Shown piece by piece: positions 45,601-57,687 of a stretch of 64,000 nucleotides of DNA. How positions within the stretch are numbered: position 1 is the first letter of the stretch; each line of letters begins with the position of its first letter. The DNA is from Darksidea phi (Eukaryota; Ascomycota; Dothideomycetes; Pleosporales; Lentitheciaceae): assembly GCA_030770425.1 (NCBI GenBank), contig JASJFT010000022.1, forward strand, positions 186,001 through 250,000, read 5' to 3'. The notes below the pieces were generated by a model, which was given only the letters and a program-made list of their open reading frames with translations, did not search any database and was not told the DNA's origin. Position numbers and translations under genes: made by a program.

Positions 45601-48600
45601 TCGCACACGCACGAAGGAACCCAAGAGATGAAAGCGGCAGTGAGCTTCAGAGCCAATCTCCGCTGGCGCGAGCGTCTCGCCCGGTGCGGACCCTTCCGTC
45701 TCTCGCGCGCTCAGGGACCGCACAACTGTCCCGTGTGCGCTACCGCCATCGTACATAGGAACGACGTTCCGAAGAGCCTCTTGGCCTACGCATGTACCTG
45801 CACAACACGGACATTTTCCTTCACGCCTTCGCCTAACCTCCGTCCATGTCAGCAGTCGCACGCAGCAACCCGGCAGCGGCGCCAATGCGAACCCTTCGTA
45901 TGTGGTTCCCCGGGCGCAAAAGCAGCAGCCCAAAAGCCTGCACTCCACACTTCGTGGTGAAGCCATGCACGGCTCAGATCAAGTCAGATCGTATCGTGTC
46001 GGGCTCGTCAATCCGGTGGCTGCCGGGGTTGTGCTGCAAAAGTGGACGCACATCCGGTGGTTTTGACCTCACTTCTCAGCTTGCGGTAACCTTGACCTCT
46101 CGCTAGCGCCTGTCCCCGCCCCGTTCCCCTTCGACTTCAACCCTCCTTACATAACATCCCCAGTTCATACGAGTTCGGCGTAGAGCCCGCCACACTAGAA
46201 CAACGCATCGAAGCATTTTACCAAGCAAGAAATGCATGGCCACGTCAAACCTTGTCTCGGTCACCAGATCACATGCATGGAACATTCACAGCAAACCGAC
46301 TAGCCCTCTCCCTGTCTATAGTCCCCCTCCCATCTTCCACCATGCTTCTCGAAGCCGTTCATCCAAGTGGCGCATCGACCAGCGCAATCACCCAATTCGC
46401 GCGGCTACCATGTACAAACCATTTTTCGGAAGTCTTGGACGCTCAGTCCGCAATTAAGCCTAAGATCGATCTGCAGCCAGACTTTTGGCCTTGGAAGGTT
46501 TCATCCGCGGCTCTCCACAAACCTCGCCCTCACCTTGTCCCTGCACACATATGTGCAGCAGAATGCAGGTTAAGCTCTATGCAGTATGAAGCGCCTCAAT
46601 TTCCCGTGCTGCTTGCATCTGCTGCGGCCAGGTCATGTCATCCACTTGCCTGCGATGCAATCAATCAATCTATCGGATCAGCAATCTAGAAGCCTGTCCA
46701 TGCAGCAAACGCCCGGCTGAGCCGCCATAAAGCAGCAGGAAAGCAAGCCTTAGCGAGATACCCTCGCCCTCGCTCGAGCAATCTATGCACCCGCAATAAC
46801 CCTAATCCCCTGCCCTGCCCTGCCCTGCCATCTCTCCCGCTCTCTCGCAACACCTGTCATGTGCCCCATATGCAGCCGCATCTACACCCCACCCCACCCT
46901 CACGCTAGCCCCCCAACCCTCAAGCTAATCTCCCTTTCCCCGCAAAATCCGGTGGAAAAGGGCACCTTGGCCACCCACATTCCATCCCTACCCCCATCCA
47001 ATCTATCATATTATCCGTCCCCTCCGCCAGAACACGCCTAGAAGGCTGCACCGAAGACGGTTCCTGCGCGCTGAGAGCCGGCCTAGTCGCAAACACGAAT
47101 GAGGCGTCTGGGGTAAGTGTGGAGATAGATTGAGGGTAGGCCCGCAGGTCATGCGGAGAAAGGAGAGAGAGGGACGTAGATGAAAGGCATGCAGATGATC
47201 GGCAACGGCTCGACGTGCCTGTATCGAGTGGTGCCTGTTTGACGCCGAAGCTGCTGTATGCTTGCTGTGTGGAATGTTCGCGGCATGACCGAAGGGGGAG
47301 GGGGGTCGTGCAGGACCCGTCATTCGTAAGTCGAGCGGCCAGGCACGACGACCAGCTCACTGGGCGCGTGTTTCGGCGGCAAAGCAAAATACTCGACTTT
47401 CTGAGCCTCAACACCAGGGGGAAGGAAAGGACCGCCGACGCTACGCTACGCCACTCTACGCGGTACCTCGTCCCGCCCGCTCGTCTCTCTCATCCACCTG
47501 ACCAAGTCTCCCCAAAAGTTCGCAAACATGGCCCTAAACCCACCAAACCCACGCCGTCTTTTCCGCCTATGCCATACTGTGCCATGCCGTGCCCCCTCAA
47601 CCTCTTCCCAAAGCTTAACGCACACTAGCCCACCACGCCCCAAGTCTGCGCTCGAACCACCCACCCTCCCTTTGCCGCCATCGCAGCTTTCCCTCCGAAG
47701 TTCGCCCAAGTGTGCATATGCTGTGTAGCCCACCAGCGCTTCGCTTGGATATTAAGGTACATTGCATGTGTCGTGAGCTGACGGGCGCGCATGCTATTTT
47801 CCGCAGGCAAATACCACCCGAGTACAGCGTCTCGGCTAATGCCAAGGTGCCTACGCGCGCATGCACCCATTTCCATCTTCAGCTCTGTTATGTCAGGCAA
47901 AAGGGTGAAGCACTGGACGACCATGTGCACATGTGAGAAGCAGGAACATGTGGAATCATGGTCGGATTGATTGGGTATCATTACTTCGTATTTGCGTCGT
48001 TGTTTGATAAAGGTTTTTCTACAGTGAAGAGGTTTTGTGGCATGTGTGTGCTGGAAGCCGTGGTATCCAAACAGTCCAGTACGCTTGGAAAAATAGAAAA
48101 CAAGTCCCACCGCTTGGAGTTTGAAGGTAAGACATAAAAAGGAGCTGCATAGCTCGGAACGGTAAAGGGTACGTACATACAAGAAGGGTATTCCAGGGAC
48201 CAGCAGCGCCATTAGCTCTGTCTCCACATATAAAAAATAGCAAGTATCCGAAAATAGAATCAAAAGGAAAGAAACAATGGTTGTTGATCACATGAAGAAG
48301 CATTGAGAATGAACAAACCCCGTGAAACTCTCCCGAGGTAACAAGGACAACATCCGAACCCGCCCGGGGCTTCGAAACGCTTGACGCCGAAGGGGTCGCA
48401 AAAGGGTATGAAACAGCCACCAAGGACGCGTGTCTTGTGCGACTGAAAGCAAACGCAAGGCTGAGGAAGCCTTCCCTGTACCCGTCACATCATGCGATCC
48501 ATCCGAATCGTTTTCTCAGCATCCGTCGCTGCCATCAATGTCCCTTGTCTCATGATTCGTTCTCAAACTTTTTCCCAAAACATAGCACACAGACAATGCT

Positions 48601-48666
48601 GCCCCACCAGGACTCCATGCGTCGTAGCCAGACGCGCAAACGCCGCTCGTCAAAGTTCAAATTTGC
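42647..48666. other. 6-kb stretch without a recognisable gene
   Basis: From the eIF4G start to the homeobox stop codon. GC-rich with many long frames on both strands, but none shows a domain, biased codon use or consistent splice sites. It contains a short CCCTG microsatellite. It may hold long UTRs, regulatory DNA or non-coding transcripts; I see no transposon structure. Confidence 0.5.
46808..46829 (+). repeat. CCCTG microsatellite, about four units
   Basis: Four consecutive CCCTG units plus CC. Short and unlikely to have a specific role. Confidence 0.8.
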
Positions 48667-50344
48667 TTAATAGGATTGCGACAGGTGGTCATCGTGGTCG
48701 TTCTCGTGGTTAGAGGCCTCGACCACTTCTCCTAGAATGGCGCCAGCTCCGGGATATGACTCGGATTGCGTGGAATCATTTCGTAGATAGGAGCTTTGAA
48801 AGCTGGTAAGGTGATGTGGCGCACTCATCTGCGGCATTGCGAAACTTTGTGGTGTTATAAGCGGTGAGCTTGTGTATGGAAACGTCGCGGTTTGCGGTGT
48901 GGTCGAGGTGCGGTTTGGAGTGTAATGCGTGCTCAACTCGATGCGTCGTGGCACACTGCTTGAAAATGATCGCATTCTAGATGAGCTCGACGCTTGGAAG
49001 CCTGGTACTGGAGAGTAAGAATAGCCGATCCCGTAAGGGAGGTGGTTGCTCGTATCATTAGAGGTGAGGTTATCGTGACCATGCGTATAGCTCATGCTCC
49101 CCCTAAGGGGTGTTGATAACGATTCGGCACGGCTTCTGCCCATTCGGTCGGCATGTAGAGAGAGCCGTGGTATGCTGTGGTGCGCAGCATAAGCTGGTGA
49201 AGCACTGATAGATGAGGAGAAGGGATTCGACGTCCTCGGACTCGTATCCAACGGGGCTGATGGAAAACCGAAAGGAGAGTCTCCATGGGCGGATACCGGG
49301 GAGAGAGTGTCTGTTGCGGATTGGGGCGGTGTAAAGGTAAAGCCGCCAAAGGCAGGGCTAATTCCTGTGGGAGAGATGTGGGAATCGAGCGGACCCCGCC
49401 TCAGGGTATCGATGCTCAGAGGGCGCATCATGTTTCCTTCAGGGAAGGAGGGCGTGTAACCCCCAGGAGATGCAAGAGGGGTTCCAAGGCCATGGCCGCT
49501 GCCAAAGGGTGAGTGGAGAGCCTGGGCCATGTCAAAGTCGTCAGGGAGAGCTCTCGATCGCATCATGCGTTCGCGGTCATCGCTAGTGAGTCGCTTAAGC
49601 TTAGCCCTCCTGCGAACTGGTTAGCAATGCCAAGTGTGTCGTGCTTGATGGGACCAACCTGTTCTGGAACCAGACTTGCACTTGTCTGGGGCTGAGTCCT
49701 GGGATCTCGCGAGCGAGCCGTTCCCGGTGAGCAGCATCGGGATGAGCTTGTCGTGCGAACTCGCTCATGAGGAACCGAGTCTGGTTGTGCGTAAGCCTGA
49801 ATCTCTTCATCTTCCGCTTCTGCGCGCGAATCTCTGCAGCAGTCATCGGTGGCTTTTCTTTGTCCTCTAGCGTGTCGTCGATCATTTCATCCTTGTCTTC
49901 AGTGATGATCTCATCGCCTTGGACTTTGACATCCTCTCCATTGGCGGCCTCGTGCGGTGATGGCGGTGTTAGCCTCGAGACAGGACTGGCTGGTGCTGAT
50001 CCACCAAAAGTCACAGTTGGGATGTCATTCGAGTCGATCTCGTCAATGCTGCTCATGCCGATGCGCTCTCTCGTTGGCGAATCGGCGCCGTTGCCGTGGT
50101 GCTTGCCATCAAGGGCATAGGGGAAGCTCTTGTGTGTTCGGAGCAAAGGACGCTTCAGGTCGTAGTTGTGTCCGTTGACCTCTGCTTGGAGCAATGCCAT
50201 GTCACCCTCAGATTGTGCGGAAGCAGGGTCCAAGGACTTGATGTCCGATGAATGCCACTCGTTGTCTGCAGGTGTTGTGCTGTATGCAGACATACGCGGC
50301 GAGCTAGGCGGAGAAAGGGGAATGAAGAGGTTTCCGTCCACCAT
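48667..50344 (-). CDS. Homeodomain transcription factor
   Basis: Two exons with an intron at 49610-49658 (49 bp, phase 2) that splits the recognition helix; splicing restores VQVWFQNRRAKLKR. With the first ATG of the frame the protein has 542 residues and the homeodomain spans about 176-235 (KRKMKRFRLTHNQTRFLMSE). It is preceded by a Glu/Asp-rich region and followed by SDDRERMMRSRALPDDFD and a 300-residue Ser/Pro/His-rich tail. The blocks around the domain resemble the fungal Htf1/Hox2 type needed for conidiation, from memory and not verified. The frame stays open upstream to an acceptor-like TTATTAG, and a donor-like GAG/GTGAGC lies near 50460, so a 5' UTR intron or an extra N-terminal exon is possible. 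It sits alone in a gene-poor zone. Confidence 0.88.
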
Positions 50345-53300
50345 TGGCGCCTTCAAGGACGTTGTCCTGGGAGTCGATATAGTGTTGGGAATGTGGCTGG
50401 ACTGGCTCCTAATAAGCTTCACAGTCAGCAGAGGTAAGAGCGGAGGGCGGGGCGGGGCTCACCTCGATACGCTGCCCTCGGTTGAGCTTGCGTTCGTCGG
50501 ACAAGTACGATACGGATGCGCTTGAGGTGGCAACAAGCGAACAAACGTGTAATGTGAACTACTCCAAATACGACGTAAACGACCCACGACCTGACTGCAG
50601 AGGGGAGAATCCGATGAAGTTTGCAGTAAACAGACTCAATCGGTCTCCAAGCCCAGTGCGGGGTTGGATGCGGGTGATCGGCGAGGAGAGAAAGACTGCG
50701 AGGCTTTAAAGCCAAATTGAGAGTATAGACAACTCAATGCGTTAAGGTCGCAGGACTGTCACAAACAAACAGACCTGGGGTCGTCGCGTCGGAGGAGTTT
50801 GGGATTGCTGATATGCAGGAAACCAAGGCTGAATGGCTGATGTCGCACCCAAGACAGGAATGGGGCGCGGAGTTCTAGTGTGACGCCAACTCGAAATAGC
50901 AGCTGGTGAGAGGGCGATACCGTAGGCCAAATAAAGAATGAAGGTGTCTGCGCCGGTAGACACTTGACACTTGATAGACGTGAGGTTGGGCAGCTAGTAG
51001 CTCCAGAAGGGTGCAAGCGTCCAGTTGTGGTCGACGATGGGGTGCCCTTTGTAAGAAGCTCAGGAACACCACAGAGGCTATATCAGCGATAGCGGCAGGG
51101 GAGGCGGACAGATCATTCAGACTGCAGAAGGCTTGACGGTACTTTAGAGTGGGCGATCCGGATAAAATGAGGTTAAGGGAAGCTCAAAGACTGGGGTCAG
51201 ACCACCGACAGGGCAGAGGGGCTTCTTAGGGCAACATGATATCCTTCGAGGATCTGGAAGCTGCACCACGAGAGGCGTGACTGCCCTCGAGGGCTAGCAG
51301 GCCCCCAAGGCAAAGATCAAGAGCACAGGGGTGCAGGTACCTCGGGACGTGACCCTTTCAGACGAGGGTAGAGACGGAGCGGAGTCTGGCGAATCGAAGC
51401 CCACTGGGATCAGGTGTGCTGGCGGCCACCAGGGGTGCCTCTCGAAAAGAGAATGTGAGGTGGGCGTGGACATGGTTTCTGCATGGCGCGCAGCGACCAG
51501 GGGGACCGTGGAGAAAAACGCCGACGAGCAAGGCCTGATCCGTGGCGTTCAGCATCGAGCGTCGACACCGATGGGGCCGCCATTATTGGCAGATGCATGC
51601 CCATAGCACATAACGGGAGAGCCAGGGGACCGCAGGGACAGCGGCAGGGATACTACAGGGCTCGGCAACGCTTGTATGCGGGGTCTCGCTGCTTTAGCGG
51701 ACGGGCGTGGTGGTGATGGTGGTGAGGTAGGACTGGGCAGCAGGCCGCGCGTGGTGCAGCATGCCGTTCTCCATGCTGCTGTCGAGTAACCTACTGGCAG
51801 GGCATTTGTGACGCTGCTCCGTCCGGGCGAGCGTGGCTATGGTGGCTTGACCATGCGCTCCTGTGCAAACATCCGTAACGGCTATGGCTGACGAGATTGC
51901 GTCAGGAACATCCACATCCTCAGCCTTGCTGGTGAGCCGCCCAGCACGCCCCATCATGCAGCAGCATGAAAGCGAGTTCGTCGGCGTCAAGCGCCGGCGA
52001 GCGACCGCTTCTAGCGGTATCATGGTACTGCGCTGCACCTGCGCCATCAGTGCTAGCTCGTTTCTCGTGCCAATGGCAATGCGTGCGAGAACGAGCGACA
52101 GATCTGGCTGGAGGGTGCGATTCAACGGCGAAAAGCCCGGCCCGCTCCGGAAAAATGCTGTTTCTCGAAGGCTGCTGTGCGAACGCCTAGCGCAGCAGCG
52201 GTGTTGTCTAACAGCGGTTGACAGCGGTGCCACCAGCGTAACGTGACCATAGCCTGGAACATCTCTGGAGCCAGGGCGAGCACACTGGGACTTGCGGTTT
52301 GACAACCGGCATATTGAACATGGCTGTCGTTGGCGGGGTCAGACGGCTCCAATTTCCATCAGTCCTCGCTGCAGGGGAGATGGGCTCGCAATGATCACCC
52401 ACGGCGCAGCGCCCTCGAGACCTTTCCGCGGTTGATCAGCACCGGGGAGTCAACGCGCCTAACTACATGGTTGCCCGTGCCCGAAGCAGACGTCCAGCCG
52501 ACAATGTGGCAAAGCCGCGGCGCACACAGTATTCGTAGCCGCGGGTTTCCTTGCGACGGCTGTGGCTCCGCGTAGCAATTTTTCTTTGAGTACGGTCGGC
52601 AGCCTTAGAACGCCGCGAAACGGGCCCGGGCGGGGGCCCTTTGTGAAGCAGACGGACGTTTCGCAGACGCCAGAAACACGTTCGCTGGCGTACGCAATCT
52701 CAGACCGCAATGCCGCTGCACTCTCTCCAAACGCTGCCAAGCAGACGGCGTGTGGTTGAACGGGTGCACCCCAATCGCGAGGACGGCAAGAAGGTCAGGA
52801 AATGAGCAGGAGGGCCAGAGCGAACCCGAGCGGTCCGTTGTGGCCGCCGCGGATATATCGACGGATCATTGGCCGGGGCGCGGGCATAGTCGCGATGGTT
52901 TGATAGACGACATGGATGGCGGTGGTGAGGTCGGCAGAAGATGCTTCGCACGGGCTCCGCTGTGCTGAGATAGCGAGGTTCCACTTGCAGCTACGCCCGC
53001 ATCATCCTAGCGCGCCTGGCAGAACTTCCTCTCATGGAGCAGCCAGAAACACCATACCGGTCGGTCTGTGACTAGGCCGCTTTTTAGCAGCAAGACAGTC
53101 CCCACCAGAACGTTGGATCCAACAGGCGCTCTCGCACGGCGGCGGCGACCGGTTGGCTGCGCCTGGTGAGCAGCCTCAGCAGGCGACGATACACAGGAAT
53201 CCCTTTCATTTCGGGAGCTGCAGCATCGCCCGCCTTGGTGGATCGATATGCTGACAACGCATACTGAATGAGCCTGAAGTTCGGCCAATACTTGCGACAG

Positions 53301-53833
53301 GCCCCCATCCATCGCGCCCGTCTGCTCTCCACCCCGGCCCGCAACCGCCACTGTTGCACAAGACTGCCGGGAAGCAGCACACGGCTAGCCAGGAACAACT
53401 CGACGCTCTCCTTGGATTTCTGCTACTGCAGCACATGAGCCTGGCATGCAATCACCCGCTCCCAGGTGCGAGCATACTGCCCAAGTTAGTATTCATCAAG
53501 ACCAGGCCGCTGTATCTATCTCCGGAGCCTACGCCGCACTCACCGTCTTAGCCGCGAGTGTGGCGGTTGCGTGTTGAGTGGCACAGTTTGAAGGCCGACG
53601 TAAGGGTACCGGGGGGGTCACGATCGTATCGATGAGAATCGCTCGGAGACATGCACATCGTCTGCTCGAGGGGTGGCCCTATGCCCTCTTGCACAGCAAG
53701 TCCAGCTGCGAAGCGCCACGGCCTGCCCCATCCTGCACGTCAACGTAAAGAGAAAGCTTGGTCGTCGCTGCATGCTTCGTACAGACCTAGACAATTGATA
53801 CCTATCTTGTAGAAGCGTCAGCTCCACCTGCTG
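50345..53833. other. 3.5-kb gene-free region upstream of homeobox gene
   Basis: GC-rich, with overlapping short frames on both strands and no recognisable domain. Likely to contain the homeobox promoter and leader, including the candidate 5' intron ending near 50409. Confidence 0.5.
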
Positions 53834-56030
53834 CTACTCCGCCGCCATGTCCGCCGTCACTTGATCCTGTTGGTCGGGCCGCTGGCCCTCAGCGCTTGGA
53901 TGCTCTCCTTGCCGTACCGTATCCCTGCCATCCGGATCAGTGGGTGCAGTATTATCGCCTGTCGACGCATCCGAGCCTTTCAGCCTCTTGTCTTCGGGTT
54001 CGGGCTTGTCGAATGAGCTCAGCTTCTCTTTACACGCTAGACGGTGTTCACGCCATGTGACACTCCGTTGCTTTTCCTCCAGAAGACGCTTTTCCTCTTC
54101 CGAAAGAGCTACGTCGAGGCCTTTCTCGATCGTTTTGACCCGCATCGCATAGCTGCTTGGGCTTGGCTTTGTAAATCTGATCCCCCGTGAGCAAGCAGAG
54201 CCTGAAATGCTGATCGGGCGAGCGGAACTCACCTCTTATGGTGCTTCAGTTGCGATAGCCTCTTTTCAGGCTCTGTGTTGGACAGAAAATGCATGCCTAA
54301 GGTAGACCTGAAAGGCTTAGGAACTTTCCTAGCCACTACAGCTCTTCTCGCTCCCTCTTTAGACTCCACGAAATTGTCGGCGGGGACTCTGTCGCGTGTG
54401 AAAGAGTGGCAGTTTTCCATCTTCCACCTTACCCAATTCTTATCCCGGGAAAGCACGGTGTCCACCATCCGATAGTAGGATTTGCCATCTGGACCGTCCT
54501 GCAGGTAATTTGCGATGGAGTTCTTGATGCCCAACGCCCACTCGGTCTGTGCTTTGTGGTCAGCCGAAAGAATGAAGATCATGGTGACACGATGAGGGAG
54601 AATCCAAGCTGGGAAGGGATGACAGTAGGGGTGGCATGGACTCACATCTTGCTCGTGAAGGGTAAAGCTGTACTGCATGGCCTTCTGCGCATTCTGATAG
54701 TTTGGCTTGCTCTTGGACTTCTCTGTAAGCGTCAAGAGGAAGTCGATCAAGATCAGTGCTTGGACCAAGATGTGGCGTTGAAAGGCAAGGTCGCTCAACT
54801 ACGGGTCATCAGTCATAGCTCCTCAGCAATATGATGAGAGTGACGCATACCTCAAGCTTGAATAGGTCGCGGCTTGTAAGATACTTCGGATTGAATGTGC
54901 TTGCGAATTCGTCATAGTCGCCACCCGGTTGTGACTGGGCCCCTGTCTTGCGAGCTGAGTCCCCGGCCTGAATGACCTTGGGCACCTCCCTAAACTTTGC
55001 CAATGTAGCCTCCAAACCCCGCTGGAACTCCTTGAAGTTGTCTTCCTCGAACAACCGAGGCGGGTTCGAAAATGAGTGCTGCAGCGACCAAAACACTGGA
55101 TAAAGCTCGTCGACCGACATGGTAGGTTTTCCCTCCCTAGTCGCTTTTTCGGCCTCTGTTAGTTTGACAGCCATCTCTCCTGCTTGCACTCCTTCTTTCA
55201 CTGTGTCTCTAGGGCCGCTCGCATCTATCTGCATCTCATCTCCTGCGGGAAGCGACGTTTTAGGATAATCTTCGAAAGTCGTGACGTTTTCGGTGTGGAA
55301 GTTTCCACGCAAATTCACGGAGCTTTTGTCGCCTAGTGGAAAACTCTGAAAGAGGAAGATGTATACTCGTCCACAAAACACAGGGTCCTCTGCCCGGGAG
55401 AGGCGGCGAAGCAGCTCGTTGCACAAGCGCAAGATAACCAAGTCTTTGTTCTGAGATCTTGCCTATGACACACTAAGCATTCAACACACACTGAGCAGGG
55501 TCCAACTTACAGCAATAAGCACTTCCCTCCGAGATTCGAGAAAGCCGAGCGCGATCCGGCACCCGTCGATTGATAGACTGTCGAGCAACTCCTCGAGCAA
55601 GAGTAGGACGAGCTGCGGAGAACACAAATCTAGAGTTGTCAGACTAAGATACTACACATGGTTGACTAAAGCTCACCTCGGTCTCCACAGTACTGGAGTA
55701 TGTCCAAAAGATTCCATACTGTTACGAAGGATGGATCTTCAATGCGAGTCGAGCCCTAGGATAGGTGAGCTCGGGCGTCTTAGTGCCCTACTGCTGACTT
55801 ACAAGGTTGGCGTAGAATATGCTCTTTGCCGCACTCTCAACAGCAAAATTATGGCTCTCCTTGTCGCTTTCTGTAGGGACTACTAAGGGTGGCTCGTCGT
55901 CGTCAAAGAGCGCCGACACCTGAAGAGGAGGGTCGATAGAGGTGCTGCGTTTGATCGCACGTGCACGACGCAACAAGTCATATAGTCTCATCTTGATGGA
56001 ATCCTCAGACGATAAATCAGAAGCAGCCAT
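53834..56030 (-). CDS. THO complex subunit 1 (Hpr1/THOC1)
   Basis: Subunit of THO/TREX, which couples transcription elongation to mRNA export and limits R-loops. Seven exons with introns at 55756-55802, 55630-55676, 55463-55510, 54799-54850, 54547-54645 and 54177-54232; 615 residues with all phases closed. Diagnostic blocks: FVTVWNLLDILQYCGDR, LCSPQLVLLLLEELLDSLSI, VILRLCNELLRRLSRAED, FCGRVYIFLFQSFPLGDKSS, RHILVQALILIDFLL and MVDTVLSRDKNWVRWK. The 99-bp intron at 54547-54645 is stop-free and in-frame; removing it joins HEQD to TEWALGIK as expected for the family. The C-terminus is acidic and hydrophilic. Divergent from csm3 with a 510-bp shared upstream region. Confidence 0.94.
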
Positions 56031-56540
56031 TGCGCGATAGGCAGCTGTAACCGTAGTAGCCTTCGAGAGCAGAGGTAGAAGGTGCGAGAGCTTGGGTTAT
56101 CGCTTTTTCTCGATGATTGACTCGGGCAAGTCGAGCGTTGCACCGGGAGATAGTTTGCTGCAATCAGCTGCCACTAGCAGGGTGCGTGGCACAGTTGTAT
56201 TCTCTTGAAAACTAGTCGTTATTCGCACGTGGGCGATGTTTGCCGGCAGTGATCAAAAAGTTCAGAATGCAGCTACAATTGAGGTTGCACTAGTGGCATT
56301 TGCTCGATCTTGGCGAGCATTATGTCATCAACCTCTTTACGCGCTGGGCGCGTCTTCTCGGACGCGTCGCGCTGTCGCATCGGACAGATTATCAATCGCA
56401 GCGTTCAGTACATACCTGCACCTCTCAACAATTCGCCATTTCGAAGATCCGGAACCTGTGATCGTCGTCATCCTGAAATACGATTTGTGGGGTATTGTGG
56501 GTATTTCAAAGACTTGAACGCAGACTCACAAACTGGCGTC
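56031..56540. other. Bidirectional promoter, THOC1 / csm3
   Basis: Divergent start codons 510 bp apart. A GCACGTGG element lies at 56225-56232. No gene recognised; an upstream in-frame extension of csm3 was rejected. Confidence 0.55.
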
Positions 56541-57384
56541 ATGGCTCCGGTCGACTCACCAGCCCACGGTATCCCTCCTGACGATGAGCTAGACGCTATC
56601 CTCAATGGCACACTAGACGGCCAGGATATCTTTGATACAAGCAACATTCAGGCGCAAATACAAGCACCAAAATCCCAGAAGCCAGCCGACGACGCAGGAT
56701 TAGGCATTGATGAAGAGATCACGGTTGTAAAGAAACGGCAGCCGATTCCTAAGCTCGACGAGAGTAGGCTCCTATCGGACCCAGGCATTCCTAAGCTGCG
56801 GAAGATAACCAAGGAGCGGCTGAAGTTCAAAGGGAAAGGCCACGAAGTAAAGCTTCCTTGTGCAGTGTCTCATGCCCAAGCTGACAATACCGCAGTATAG
56901 CGACATTGCGCGAATGCTTAACATGTACCAGCTGTGGCTCGACGATCTCTACCCCCGTGCCAAGTTCGCAGACGGCCTTACTATCATCGAGAAATTGGGA
57001 CACACGAAGCGCATACAGCTCATGAGGAAGCAATGGATAGACGAGGGGAAACCGAAGCACGCTACCGAGCAGGGCGAGAATGATGTGGAACCTATCGCGC
57101 TCGATCAGACACCGCAGGCAGACGTGGAGCGGATGGAGGGCGTAAAGACGGATAATATCCCTCATGACCGGGAAGGAGGCGAATCGCAAGACGAGCATCC
57201 AGACAAGACAGATGACACAGCGAGCGCACCCATAGATGGTGGCCCAGATGAGGACGAGCTAGACGCATTGCTGGCCGAAAGTGAAGCGCCTACAAACGTG
57301 CCGCGTAAGACGGCAACTGCAGAGGTAGAAGATCCGTTTGCAGCCGAAATGGAAGCAATGGCGGGGATGGAAGACATGTGGTGA
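56541..57384 (+). CDS. csm3: Fork-protection complex subunit Csm3 (Tipin/Swi3)
   Basis: Partner of Tof1/Timeless in the fork-protection complex; needed for replisome pausing, checkpoint signalling and cohesion. Two exons with an intron at 56847-56895 (49 bp, phase 0); 264 residues. The Swi3 domain spans the junction: IPKLRKITKERLKFKGKGHE followed by YSDIARMLNMYQLWLDDLYP, then FADGLTIIEKLGHTKRIQLM. The rest is acidic and probably disordered. A DELDAxL motif occurs near both ends (DDELDAIL at about residue 14 and EDELDALL near 226). The gene lies between THOC1 and ski2. Confidence 0.94.
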
Positions 57385-57687
57385 AATCCCCATAACCAAT
57401 CTTAGAGGTCGTAAGGCTTTGGAGAGGTTCGAAAAAGAAGTCCATCGTTTATGCATAGCAACGGCGTTGACCAATTCTGTTAATAGCGTAGTATGTATTG
57501 AGGCGCAAAGTTATATTATTATAAGCACGATATTTCTGCACGTGGGACACTGTGAGTGGGTCTTCGCCCCGCGATCGCCTCTTTCCCACGCCGAGTCTTG
57601 GCATTAATTGTTTGTCGTCACCTTGTTTCCTGCAACTGCAGCACCTGAGCTTCACGACATCTGCAGAACCACCGCTACAGTGCGAAC
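57385..57687. other. csm3-ski2 intergenic
   Basis: 303 bp including a GCACGTGG element at 57538-57545, about 145 bp before the ski2 ATG. No gene. Confidence 0.55.

Noticed and set aside
56310..56540. 77-codon upstream extension of csm3
   Set aside because: It would run through the shared THOC1/csm3 promoter, has no similarity to Csm3 N-termini, and the internal ATG gives the expected acidic start.
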